Of a stretch of DNA of 64,000 nt, positions 1-8,492 are shown piece after piece (position 1 is the stretch's first letter; every line of letters starts with the position of its first letter). Under the pieces are notes generated by a model. It worked only from the letters and a program-made list of their open reading frames with translations, was not told where the DNA came from and did no database searches. This stretch comes from a bacterium (GTDB taxonomy: Bacteria > Hinthialibacterota > Hinthialibacteria > H5-UNCL2). The position numbers were made by a program, and so were the translations under genes. The DNA lies in assembly GCA_015075175.1 (NCBI GenBank), contig JABTUV010000008.1, positions 1 through 64,000 on the forward strand, written 5' to 3'.

Positions 1-691
1 AGGCGCCCAGCGACTCGCCGATGGCGAACCCGATGAAGCACGGGCCCACGAGGTCCGTGGGCAGAAACGCCAGGATGCAGATCATGAAGAAAAGCTCGAC
101 CGAGACGAGCAACAGCCCGACGCTCATGCCCGACTTCATGGGGATGATGAGCGACTCGAAGGCGCCCCGCCCGGGCAGCAGCGACGCGAACGCGGAGCGG
201 CTGTTGGCGCGCGTGTTGATGCGGATGCCGAACCACGCCACGCCATAGGAGCCCAGGATGCCCAGGATCGACGACGCCACGATGAAGCCGATGGCGACCA
301 CGCCCTTGTGCTCCAGCGCTCCAAAGTAATAGAGGATGCACAGAAACACGAGGAACCAGAGCAAAAACAGGAACTTGCCCTGCTGGATGAGATAGGTCTT
401 GCAGGTTTCCCAAATGGTGTCGGAGACGGCGGTCATGGACTTGTGGGCGGGCAGGGCGGCGATTTGCCGGTACTGGATCAGGCCGAAAACGAGTCCGATG
501 AGGCAGACCACGAGGCCGATCTTCAGGAGGAGAAGACCCGAGAGGGAACCGTCGAGAAACATGACTTGCGAGAGATCGGGGAGTCTTATGTCAGCCTCAC
601 CCGCCAGGGCGGGCACGACTCCGAGGGTCGCCGCGAGCGCCAAAAGGAACAGACCGCGCAGACGCTCCCGGTTTGCGATGGATTTACACAC
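1..691 (-). CDS. hppA: Membrane-bound proton/sodium-translocating pyrophosphatase, N-terminal part
   Basis: Integral membrane pyrophosphatase that couples PPi hydrolysis to H+ or Na+ export. Only the first 230 residues are present; the gene runs off the left edge, so the catalytic loops (family motif DVGADLVGK) are not visible. Visible parts are a first hydrophobic segment at about residues 9-26, a second at about 47-70, then the family motif SDTIWETCKTYLIQQGKF, a hydrophobic stretch, GSYGVAWFGIRINTRANSR, and CFIGFAIGESLG at the edge. These match the N-terminal third of HppA proteins. The start is GTG at 691, with AAGGAG about 10 bases upstream; no in-frame ATG lies near. The pumped ion and K+ dependence cannot be read from this part. 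It lies downstream of argS on the same strand, 322 bases apart. Confidence 0.93.
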   Translation of the reverse strand, partial: MCKSIANRERLRGLFLLALAATLGVVPALAGEADIRLPDLSQVMFLDGSLSGLLLLKIGLVVCLIGLVFGLIQYRQIAALPAHKSMTAVSDTIWETCKTYLIQQGKFLFLLWFLVFLCILYYFGALEHKGVVAIGFIVASSILGILGSYGVAWFGIRINTRANSRSAFASLLPGRGAFESLIIPMKSGMSVGLLLVSVELFFMICILAFLPTDLVGPCFIGFAIGESLGA

Positions 692-1013
692 GATGACGAC
701 ACTCCTTCAAAGAAAGAAATCGGTTGAGTTTGAGGACCGCGGCGGACCGGCAGGCCTGCCGTATCCCGCCTGTGAGAGACGGCCCGACTCAGTACCTTTT
801 CGGACGCGGGACGAAAAGTAAAGCGAAAAAACGCCCGCGCGGGAAGGCCCGCACCGTCGCGCCGCCGCGCCGGGTCTCGCAGCGCCGGCGTCCCGCCGGC
901 TCGCGTGCGGACATGCTGCCCGCGCGCTTCGGTCGATCTCCGTCGCGATCAAAAACGCCTGCGTGCCGGAGACGGTGCGCGATGCGCACCCTACGTGCCA
1001 TGCGTCCGATTGA
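692..1013. other. Gap between argS and hppA with two palindromic repeats
   Basis: No credible gene. It holds a GC-rich palindrome (GCCGGCG / CGCCGGC arms at 884-900), related to copies at 11956 and 51610, and a GGTGCGC / GCGCACC palindrome at 974-990 followed by CTAC at 991-994. The second one belongs to the family seen at 13104, 23963, 32032 and 53390. Confidence 0.6.
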
Positions 1014-2709
1014 CTACATCTTCTCCATGGGCGTCATGCCGAGGAGCCGCATGCCGGAGGCGAGGACGATCTGCGCGGACCAGAAGAGCCGCAGGCGGGC
1101 CTGCGCGCGCGCGCGCGCCTCCCCCTTCACGCGATCCTCGTGATACGCCTTATGCAGCGCCCCCGCCACGTCCAAGAGATAGTTGGCGATCACGGACGGC
1201 TCGCACGCCTCCGCCGCCCGCGCCACCTGGTCGGGATAGTGCAGGAGCAGCCGCGCCAGCTCGATCATCTCCGGCTCGGACAGTTGCCCGACGTCAACCT
1301 CCTCGACGAGCTCCACGCCCGCCTTGCGGATGATGCCGGCGACCCGCGCGTGCGCGTTCTGGAGGTAGATGCCGGTGCGCCCCTCGAACGAGAGAAACCG
1401 GTCCCAGTCGAAGTCGTAGTTCTTGATGCGGCGGTTGCAGAGGTCGGCGAAAAGAATGGCGGAGATGCCCGCCACGTCGGCGGTAGCCTCGGGATCGTCC
1501 ACTTCGGCGAATTTCTCCGGGTTTTCCCGCATGCGCTCAAAGGCGCGGGCCTTGCCCTCGTTGAGCAGGTCATCCAGAAACACCGCCTCGCCCTTGCGCG
1601 TGGACATGCCGTGCACGCGCCCGAACTCGACGTGCCGGCAATGGTCCGCCCACTCGTGTCCCAGCAGGGCCAGAATGCGAAACAACTGCTTGAAGTGCAG
1701 TGTCTGGTCGGCGGCGACCACGTAGAACAGCCTGTCGAAATGGTAGCGTTCCCAGCGGTCGCGGGCGGCGGCCAGGTCGCGCGTCAGGTAGAGGGTGGCC
1801 CCGTCGCGCTTGCGGATGAGGGCCACCCCCAGCCCGTCGCCGGACAGATCGACCACCTCCGCGCCCTCCGAGACCGTAAGCAGCCCCTTCTTCTTCAAGT
1901 CCTGGACGACCGGTTCCATTTTGCCTTGGTAGCAGCTCTCGCCGGAGTACTCGTCGAAGGAGACGCCCAGCCGCGCATAGACGCGGCGCGCCTCCTCGAT
2001 GGAGAGTTCGCGGAAGCGCCGCCACAGCGCAAGGGTCTTCTCGTCGCCCGCCTCCATGCCTGCGAAGATGCGCCGCGCCTCCTCGTGTATGGACGGGTCC
2101 GCCTCCGCCTCGCGGTTGGCCTGGATGTAGAGCTCGACCAGATGGCCGATGGCGTTTTCCCTCAGTTTGCGTTCACTGCCCCAGCGGCGAAAGGCGTAGA
2201 CGAGCAGTCCGAACTGCTTGCCCCAGTCGCCCAGGTAGTTGATGCCCACCACGCGGTAGCCGAGCGCCTCGTAGAGGCGGCGAATACTGTTGCCGATGAT
2301 GGTGCTGCGCAGATGCCCGACGTGAAACGGTTTGGCGATGTTGGGCGAGGAATAATCGATGACGACGGTTTTGCCCGCACCCACCTGACTCGTACCGTAA
2401 CGTTCGCGTTCACGATAAATCCGGTCAAGCACGGACTCCATGAGAACGTCGGGTTTGATCCTGAAATTGAGAAACGGTCCCAGCGCGGCGGCCTCATAGC
2501 TGCGCTCACCGCCCGAGAGTTGGGCGGCGAGCCTGGCGGCGACCTTGTTGGGCGCGCGGCCTTCTGCCGCGGCTGAGTATGAAGCAGGGCAGGGCCAAAT
2601 CGCCGTGCGAGGAGTCCGCCGGCTGTTCCAGGAGCGCGACCGTCTGCTGAACGGAACGCTTCAAGAGCGGGGCCAGATCGACGGCGACCTGCCGGACGAA
2701 CGATTGCAT
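1014..2709 (-). CDS. argS: Arginyl-tRNA synthetase, with one frameshift
   Basis: Class I synthetase that charges tRNA-Arg. The N-terminal part starts at ATG 2709 (MQSFVRQVAVDLAPLLKRSV; GAGGAG 6 bases upstream). The rest reads in another frame from about 2570, where the expected APNKVAARLAAQLSGGERSY continues. Key motifs are SSPNIAKPFHVGHLRST (HIGH box, about residue 129), the ArgS hallmark INYLGDWGKQFG, GMSTRKG in the KMSKS position (about residue 368), and a C-terminal DALR-type domain ending LLGMTPMEKM. The total of about 565 residues is normal for the family. The shift near 2565-2575 equals one extra base or two missing ones. ArgS is essential, so a sequencing or assembly error is more likely than decay. 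Confidence 0.92.
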
Positions 2710-2736
2710 GGATGCTCCTCTGCGCCTTCCACAGGC

Positions 2737-2788
2737 GGAGTACGAACTTCAGTTTGCGCCTTGAAGAGCAAACTGAAGTCTTTACGCC
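2737..2788. repeat. Inverted repeat of the AACTTCAGTTTG family
   Basis: GGAGTACGAACTTCAGTTTG at 2737-2756 faces GCAAACTGAAGTC at about 2768-2780, able to form a hairpin between the M3 peptidase stop and the argS start. The same GGAGTAC...CAGTTTG words recur at 9915-10010 and 25540-25619. Confidence 0.75.
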
Positions 2789-2806
2789 GGAAACGTGCGC
2801 CGCGGA

Positions 2807-4534
2807 TTATTCCGGCAGCGCGGCGAGCGCTCTTTCGACCTCGGCGACCAGCGGCTCCAGCGTCTTTTTGGACAGGTCGAAGGCGAGCCCTGCCGTGGCA
2901 AAGAGCTCGGGCAGGGGACGGCCGCCGCCCAGCGCCAACGCCTGCTTGTATTGCGCGACCGCCTGTTTTGGATCGTGCCGGTAATTCACCCATAACTGCA
3001 AGGCCCCCATTTGGGCAATGCCGTACTCGATGTAATAGAAGGGGGAAGTGAAAAGATGCGACTGGCGGTGCCAGGCATAGTCGCGCGCGTCCTCCAGCCC
3101 CGACCAGTCCACGTCGTGACCGAAGCGGGCGACCAGTCCCCGCCAGGCGTCGCGCCGCTCCTCGGGCGTGTGCTCGGGGCGCCGATAGATCCAGTGCTGG
3201 AAGGCGTCGATGGTCGCGCACCAGGGAAAGAACATGACCGTGCCCTCCAGATGCTGGCGGAGGCTGCGGGCGGCTTCGCCGTCGTCGTAGAAGGGCTCCA
3301 GCTTGTCGCAGCACAACAGTTCCATGCCCATGCTGGCGACTTCGCAGAACTCCAGCGGCGCATGGCGGTAGGAAAGCAGGGAGATGTCCCGCGCCGCCAT
3401 GGAGTGAAAGGCGTGCCCGCCCTCGTGCAGCAGCGTGAACAAGTCGTTGTTGGTTCCCGCGGCGTTCATGAAGATGAAGGGCAGGCGCACCTCCGAAAGC
3501 GTGCTCTGGTAGCCGCCGGGCGCTTTGCCCTTGCGGCTGTCCAGATCCAACAGGCCGCGGTCGATCATCATGAGAAAGGTTCCGCCGAAGTCGCGGTCCA
3601 CGTTGCGGAAGACCTCTTGGCACTTTTCCGACAACTCGCGCCCGCTCTGGAAGGGCCGCAGCGGCGGCCGCCCCAGCTCATCCACCGAGAGGTCCCAGGG
3701 CCGCAGGGCGGAAAGCCCCATGTTCTTCTTGCGCCGAGCGTTGATCCTGCGCATGAAGGGCACGGCGCACGTCTCGACCGCCTCGTGAAACGCCTCGCAG
3801 TCCGCCGGCGTGTAATCGAAACGCAACTTCTTGGGGAAGATGTACTCGACGTAGTCGGGATAGTCGGCGTTCTCTGCGATGCGATGGCGCAGATGCACCA
3901 TCCTGCCGTAGAGTTCGTCCAGCTTCTGCCGATCCGCCAGGCGCCGGTCGGCCACCAGCCGCCAAGCCTCCTCGCGTTCGGCGCGGTCGGTGGACTCCAG
4001 ATGGATGGCCATCTGCTGCAGCGTCTTCTCCTCGCCCCGGAAAACCACCGTCATGGCGCCCATGATTTTCTGGTATTGCTGGCGCATCTGGGCGTCTTCC
4101 TTTTCCAGCTCGACGTTGGCCTGTCGGAACAGCTTGACTTCCGTCTCCAGGTCGCGGTCGTGGACGAACAGGAACCGCCGGTCCAGCGACCGGCGGTGGG
4201 GGCAGGCCAGATACTTTTGCGAGAGGCGCTGGCCGATGGGCTTGGCCTTGGGCCAGATTTCGTTGATCATGTGGAGATGGCGGGATTCGGCCACGGGGTC
4301 GGAGGTGGCGCAAGTCATTTCAATGTGACGGCGGGCCGATTCCTCGCCCAGGCAGGCGTAGAGTTCGTCGCAGTCCTCCATCCAGCGGGTCAAGGCGGTG
4401 GGACTGTCCAGCGGGCGCGCCTCCAGCTCGGCAAGCAGCGCCTCCAGTGTCGGCCAGTCGGCCAAGTCCGCATCCGCGGGCACGTATCGGCGCGGGTAGT
4501 CGCCCGGTCGTTCTACGGCGATGGGTGAAGGCAT
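2807..4534 (-). CDS. M3 family oligoendopeptidase (PepF-like)
   Basis: Cytoplasmic zinc metallopeptidase of the thimet/oligoendopeptidase F family that cuts short peptides. The protein has 575 residues, the usual family size. The zinc motif HEGGH is at about residues 370-374 within FTLLHEGGHAFHSM; the third ligand region follows as PLEFCEVASMGMELL at about 393-407. The long helical N-terminal half is typical of M3 peptidases. There is no signal peptide. The start at ATG 4534 is supported by GAGGAG about 7 bases upstream. It lies upstream of argS on the same strand, separated by 97 bases that hold a repeat hairpin, so it probably is a separate unit. The subfamily (PepF against other M3B members) is not certain. 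Confidence 0.9.
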   Translation of the reverse strand: MPSPIAVERPGDYPRRYVPADADLADWPTLEALLAELEARPLDSPTALTRWMEDCDELYACLGEESARRHIEMTCATSDPVAESRHLHMINEIWPKAKPIGQRLSQKYLACPHRRSLDRRFLFVHDRDLETEVKLFRQANVELEKEDAQMRQQYQKIMGAMTVVFRGEEKTLQQMAIHLESTDRAEREEAWRLVADRRLADRQKLDELYGRMVHLRHRIAENADYPDYVEYIFPKKLRFDYTPADCEAFHEAVETCAVPFMRRINARRKKNMGLSALRPWDLSVDELGRPPLRPFQSGRELSEKCQEVFRNVDRDFGGTFLMMIDRGLLDLDSRKGKAPGGYQSTLSEVRLPFIFMNAAGTNNDLFTLLHEGGHAFHSMAARDISLLSYRHAPLEFCEVASMGMELLCCDKLEPFYDDGEAARSLRQHLEGTVMFFPWCATIDAFQHWIYRRPEHTPEERRDAWRGLVARFGHDVDWSGLEDARDYAWHRQSHLFTSPFYYIEYGIAQMGALQLWVNYRHDPKQAVAQYKQALALGGGRPLPELFATAGLAFDLSKKTLEPLVAEVERALAALPE

Positions 4535-4675
4535 GGGAATCTCCTCGGTATCGATTGCAGCGGCAAACAGCCGCCTTGCACCCTAGCGAACCGGAAGTGG
4601 CCTGTCCAGACCGCAGAATCGGGCGCATGGCCGCGCTTGCCAATCCTCCTGCGACTTCCCATAGTCCGCACCATC

Positions 4676-5728
4676 ATGCAACGCGCAAACAGGCCCTGCC
4701 GCTTTGTGGGCGCCGTCATTCTGGCCGCCTACCTGTGGGGCGTCGATTTCCGGTCCATGTGGCAATCCCTGAAGGAAGCGCGCTACGCCTGGGTCGCGCC
4801 GATCGTGGCCGCCAACATTTTCTCCATCTATACCCGCGCCATGCGCTGGCGCATCTTCCTCTGGAATACCAAGCCGCTCTCGCCCGGCACCCTCTTCGTC
4901 ACCCAATCGATCGGATTCTTCGCCATTCTGGCGGTCCCCGCCAGAATGGGGGAAGTGGTCAAGATGTTTCTCGTGCACAAGAAGGACGGCGTGCCCTTCG
5001 GCGCCGCCGCCGCGACCGTCCTGTTGGAGCGCGTCTTCGATCTGGTCACCGTGCTGCTCATGCTGGTCTGGGTGCTGGCGACGTTTACTTTGGGGGACAA
5101 GACCGTTCCCATTTTCGGAGCGGAACTCAACATCAGCGACTTCGTGGCCACCGCCGGGCGGGGATTCGCGGTTTTGTGCGCGGCGCTGGTTGTCTTTATC
5201 GTCGCCTTGGCCTTCGCTCCCGCGCCGGTACACAGGCTGACCGAGACCGCTTGCCGCGTGCTTCCGCGCGTCCTGGCCGACAAGCTTCTGGGGTTGCTGC
5301 ATTCTTTTGAAGACGGCCTGTCGGTCCTGAAGACGCCCACGCAGTTGTTCTGGAGCATCGTGTGGACGCTGGCGACCTGGACGGCCATCGTCTCGACCGA
5401 GTACATGCTGTTCTTCGCGTTCGAGATGCCCTTCGGGCCGGGGGCGGCGGTCGCCTTGTGCGCCATCCTGGCGCTAGCGGTGGCCATTCCCGGCCTGCCG
5501 GGATTCGTGGGCGTGTTCCAGGCCGCCTGTGTGATCGTCTTCACCGGGCTCCTCGGCCATCCCCGACAGGCCGGCGTGGACGCCTACGCCAACCTCTTGT
5601 GGGTGGTGCAGGTCGTGCCGCTGCTTGTGATGGGTTACTTCTTCCTCGTCAAAGTGGGGCTGTCGTTCTCGCGCCTGCGGCATGTGGAGGAGGAGATCAA
5701 CACCGAAGGTCGGGACGCTTTCGCCTGA
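4676..5728 (+). CDS. Lysylphosphatidylglycerol synthase TM-region / UPF0104 flippase-like membrane protein
   Basis: Polytopic inner-membrane protein of 350 residues, of the family formed by the membrane part of MprF and by YbhN/AglD-type proteins, thought to move lipids or glycolipids. Visible family marks are YTRAMRWRIFL after the first loop, GFFAILAVPARMGEVVK, a glutamate-rich LLERVFDLVTVL, and IPGLPGFVGVFQAACVIVF in the C-terminal half, with at least seven hydrophobic segments. ATG 4676 is chosen; a TTG at 4637 would add 13 residues, and neither has a good ribosome site. It diverges from the M3 peptidase (141 bases between starts). The lipid substrate is unknown. Confidence 0.82.
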   Translation: MQRANRPCRFVGAVILAAYLWGVDFRSMWQSLKEARYAWVAPIVAANIFSIYTRAMRWRIFLWNTKPLSPGTLFVTQSIGFFAILAVPARMGEVVKMFLVHKKDGVPFGAAAATVLLERVFDLVTVLLMLVWVLATFTLGDKTVPIFGAELNISDFVATAGRGFAVLCAALVVFIVALAFAPAPVHRLTETACRVLPRVLADKLLGLLHSFEDGLSVLKTPTQLFWSIVWTLATWTAIVSTEYMLFFAFEMPFGPGAAVALCAILALAVAIPGLPGFVGVFQAACVIVFTGLLGHPRQAGVDAYANLLWVVQVVPLLVMGYFFLVKVGLSFSRLRHVEEEINTEGRDAFA

Positions 5729-5764
5729 AGCTCGGCGTCCGTTGCCAAGCCAGGCGCGCGCGCC

Positions 5765-6871
5765 TCACAGCGGATAGCGCTGCGATAGCGCCAGCGGCGG
5801 GCAATCGCTCCCCAGCGCGCGCAGAAGCAAGTCGCGCATCGCGGGCACGAAGAAGCGCTCCGTCTCGGCGTGCCCGGCAACGATGACGGGCAGCCCGGCG
5901 TGCCGCGCCTCCAGCTGGCCGGCGTAACCCAGCTCGCCCACCATCACGACATCCGGCCGCGACGCGATGATCTCTCCCAGGGCCGAATTGCCCCCGCCCG
6001 GACAAACCGCTACCGTCTGCACCGCGCGGGATTCGTCCCATCCTCTCGGCGACACGACGCGCGGCGGGACGGTCAGACAGATATTCTCCCGCACCCGTTC
6101 CGCCAATTGGGACAATGCCAGCGGTTGCGGCAGGCGCCCCTGCCAGACGTACTGCGCTCGCGACTTTACTTCCGCCAGCCGGTACACGTCGTAGGCGACT
6201 TCCTCATAGGGATGCGCGCGCAACATGGCCGCAATCACAAGAGGCAGTCGGTCTTCCGGCACGACCATCTCCAGGCGCATCTCCTCGACCTCCTCCAGCC
6301 GGCCCGACTGGCCGACGGTGGGACTCGTGCCCGCGAGGCCCAGAAACGTACCGGTGCCGGGCGAGCCGAACGAGCACATGACGTAGTCGCCGATGCGGCC
6401 CGCGCCGGCGTCGCTCATGGCGGACAGAACCGCGTTGCGATGCGAGGCGGGAACGAACACGGCCAGCTTGAACTCCGCCGGCCTGGGGGGAGGGGCCAAG
6501 GGAACCAAGTCCGACAACTCCAATCGCCGGCCCAGCTCGTGGACCATGCCAAAAGGCGAGTTGTCGAAGTTGGTGTGGGCCACGTAGACGGCCAGGCGCG
6601 CCTCCAAGAGCGCGCGCAGCACGTCGTTCTGGCGGCTGCCGGCGCGAACGTGCGTCAACGGCTCGCGGATGACCGGGTGGTGGACGACGACCAGGTTGGC
6701 CCCCGCCGCCCGCGCCGCCGGCACGTCCTCGACCTCCAGGTCCAGCGTCAGGTAGACGCCCGACAGTTCCGTGTCGGCATCCCCCGCTTGCAGGCCGATC
6801 CTGTCCTCGGGGAAGGCCGCGCCCGGAGGCAGCTTTTCCTCCAACCGCGCCAGAAACTCACCCAGCCGCAT
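5765..6871 (-). CDS. Nif3-like dinuclear metal centre protein (YqfO type)
   Basis: Member of the Nif3/YbgI family, often annotated as GTP cyclohydrolase I type 2; its true role is not settled. Metal-binding words are VVVHHPVI (about 61-68), YVAHTNFDNSP (about 96-106) and VAGHAETERFF near the C-terminus. A central insertion of about 100 residues (KLAVFVPASHRNAVLSAMSD to HPYEEVAYDVYRL) has the PII/CutA-like look found in YqfO forms, giving 368 residues as expected. The start at ATG 6871 has only a weak, close GAGG. It follows a tRNA gene on the same strand by 26 bases, so it may be co-transcribed with it. Confidence 0.88.
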   Translation of the reverse strand: MRLGEFLARLEEKLPPGAAFPEDRIGLQAGDADTELSGVYLTLDLEVEDVPAARAAGANLVVVHHPVIREPLTHVRAGSRQNDVLRALLEARLAVYVAHTNFDNSPFGMVHELGRRLELSDLVPLAPPPRPAEFKLAVFVPASHRNAVLSAMSDAGAGRIGDYVMCSFGSPGTGTFLGLAGTSPTVGQSGRLEEVEEMRLEMVVPEDRLPLVIAAMLRAHPYEEVAYDVYRLAEVKSRAQYVWQGRLPQPLALSQLAERVRENICLTVPPRVVSPRGWDESRAVQTVAVCPGGGNSALGEIIASRPDVVMVGELGYAGQLEARHAGLPVIVAGHAETERFFVPAMRDLLLRALGSDCPPLALSQRYPL

Positions 6872-6897
6872 GGCCTCGATCCGATGGAAGGGAGTAG

Positions 6898-6971
6898 TGG
6901 GCCCAGTAGGATTTGAACCTACGACCCGCCGATTATGAGTCGGCCGCTCTGACCAACTGAGCTATGGGCCC
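6898..6971 (-). tRNA. tRNA with CAT anticodon (Met or Ile2)
   Basis: A 74-nt cloverleaf read on the minus strand: acceptor GGGCCCA/TGGGCCC, D-arm GCTCAGTTGGTCAGAGC, anticodon arm GCCGA-CTCATAA-TCGGC with anticodon CAT, and T-arm GTAGG-TTCAAAT-CCTAC. The discriminator is A and no CCA is encoded. Elongator tRNA-Met and tRNA-Ile2 (lysidine-modified CAT) cannot be told apart safely by eye; TCAGTTGGT...CTCATAA fits both. Confidence 0.93.
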
Positions 6972-7843
6972 AAGTCCTCGATGCGTCGGTAGCTTAGAGA
7001 GTCTGGTGAGCACGGTCAAGCCCCCGGCGATGGGTGCAGCCGCCAAAATGGACGGCTGCAAATCGCGCGGAACCGCTCCCGGCGGTCGCCGCGGCTGCGG
7101 GGGGGCCGAGCCGTCACTTCGACCGAACCACGTTGTCATTTCGACCGGGCCACGTTGTCAATTCGACCGGGCCACGTTGTCATTCCGACCGGGCCACGTT
7201 GTCATTTCGACCGAAGGGAGAAATCTCACCCGCCACCACCGCGGCTCGAGGTGGTAGGAGATTTCTCCCTTCGGTCAAATGACAGATCCACCGCCATGCA
7301 CGTGTAAGAAGCTTCCATCTGCCCCCCGCCGCGAGGCATCTCCCCCTTGACAAAGGGGGCGGGTGGGGCCATGCCCCGTAGTTGCGCAGCGCTTGGCCCC
7401 GAGTAGGCCAGAGGTTGTATCGAGGGGGGCTGCGCCTTGCCCCAACCGCCCAAGGTGCGGCGCGGCGGCAAGCTGCCGCAGTCCCCATCGCCTCCCTTAA
7501 CAAGAAGGTGTGGGAGGATGGCGCGGCGTGGTGGAGAGGCACGGTCACGTGCGAGGCGTTGCCTCACCCGCGGAAGGTGAAGGCGGACGCAGCTCCGAAG
7601 GCGGTCCCGGCGCGTCCCGTTGGTCCACTCCATACACCGGAATACCGGCTACCGCCGGACTCGGGTTATTTCTCGCGCAACCCTGCCCAGGCCCATTCTT
7701 GCGAGCAGTCGTCGATTTTGATTGCCCTGTCCCGCGTGCCGGGGGTACCATCATACCGGACCCCAGCGGGTGCATGTCAGCCCGGAGAGGGTTCGTCGGC
7801 GGCCTGCCTGGGGTTCCACAACCTCGGAGAGGAGGCGCGTATC
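6972..7843. other. 872-base intergenic stretch filled with repeats
   Basis: No gene is supported. It carries the 22-bp tandem repeat and hairpin at 7128-7283, a CCCCTTGACAAAGGGGG-type hairpin near 7340-7360, GTAGTTGCGCAGCGC at 7378-7392 and GGCGGCAAGCTGCCGCAGTC at 7464-7483. All four are members of families found elsewhere in the window. The last 300 bases before the YbaK gene look like ordinary leader sequence. Confidence 0.6.
7128..7283. repeat. 22-bp tandem repeat followed by a long hairpin
   Basis: Three full copies of a 22-bp unit (core CACGTTGTCATTTCGACCGG) lie at 7128-7149, 7150-7171 and 7172-7193, with a fourth partial copy from 7194. The fourth merges into GACCGAAGGGAGAAATCTC (7209-7227), whose complement GAGATTTCTCCCTTCGGTC is at about 7258-7276, giving a hairpin across 7201-7283. 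The hairpin arm is of the GTCATTTCGA..GAGAAATCT type common between genes in many bacteria. Confidence 0.85.
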
Positions 7844-8305
7844 ATGCCCGCCCGTTTGCTCAAGGAATTCCTGGACAGTCACGGCGTCAAGTACGAGACC
7901 ATTCCCCATACGCCTGCCTACACCGCGCAGGAGATTGCGGCGACCGCTCACATCCCCGGCAAGGAGATGGCCAAAACCGTGGTGGTGAAGCTGGACGGCA
8001 AGATGGCGATGGCGGTATTGCCGGCCTGCAACCAGTTGTCGCTGGAGCGGTTGCGCGCCGCCACCCACGCCGGCCGGGCCGAACTGGCGGGCGAGGTTGA
8101 GTTCAAGGACCGCTTCCCCGGCTGCGAAATCGGCGCCATGCCCCCCTTCGGCAATCTCTTCGACATGCCCGTCTACGTGGCCCGGAAGCTGGTCGAGGAC
8201 GAGGAGATCGCCTTCAACGCGGGCTCCCACACCGAAGTCGTCAAGATGCAGTACAAGGACTTCGAGCGTCTGGTGCATCCGCAGGTGGTGGAGATGGCGA
8301 TGTAA
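7844..8305 (+). CDS. YbaK/EbsC-type aminoacyl-tRNA deacylase
   Basis: Small free-standing editing domain (153 residues) of the YbaK/ProX/INS family, which removes wrongly attached amino acids from tRNA. Features are VKYETIPHTPAYTAQEIA at the N-terminus, KEMAKTVVVKLDGKMAMAVLP with the conserved lysine, a central EFKDRFPGCEIGAMPPFGNL, and VYVARKLVEDEEIAFNAGSH. These are the usual pocket segments of the family. ATG 7844 has AGAGGAGG about 9 bases upstream. It is separated from fumC by a palindromic element. The exact tRNA/amino-acid pair (Cys-Pro type or other) cannot be read from sequence. Confidence 0.9.
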   Translation: MPARLLKEFLDSHGVKYETIPHTPAYTAQEIAATAHIPGKEMAKTVVVKLDGKMAMAVLPACNQLSLERLRAATHAGRAELAGEVEFKDRFPGCEIGAMPPFGNLFDMPVYVARKLVEDEEIAFNAGSHTEVVKMQYKDFERLVHPQVVEMAM

Positions 8306-8310
8306 CGCCG

Positions 8311-8399
8311 GGAAAATGAGGTCAGCGCCTATTTATGTGGGGACTCCTGCCGGTCCCGGACGGCGTGCGGGCATCAATAGGCGCTGACCCCATTTTTCC
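8311..8399. repeat. Palindromic element of the GGTCAGCGCCTATT family
   Basis: Perfect 14-bp arms GGTCAGCGCCTATT (8320-8333) and AATAGGCGCTGACC (8376-8389), flanked by GGAAAATGA and CCATTTTTCC. It sits directly after the YbaK stop codon. A diverged second copy is at 41977-42067, also directly after a stop codon. It looks like a REP/MITE-type element; no transposase for it is in the window. Confidence 0.85.
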
Positions 8400-8492
8400 T
8401 TTCTTTTGCCCGCGTTCCACCCTACAATTCGCCGTTGTCAAGACGACAAGCGATTCTTTGCTTTGAACCATCCTTACCTCGGAGGAATCATC

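Noticed and set aside
1140-2576. Long open frame on the plus strand opposite argS
   Set aside because: It is a GC-rich shadow; the minus strand has the argS motifs.
3011-4528. 505-codon open frame opposite the M3 peptidase gene
   Set aside because: No motif and no ribosome site; the minus strand encodes HEGGH and the full M3 pattern.
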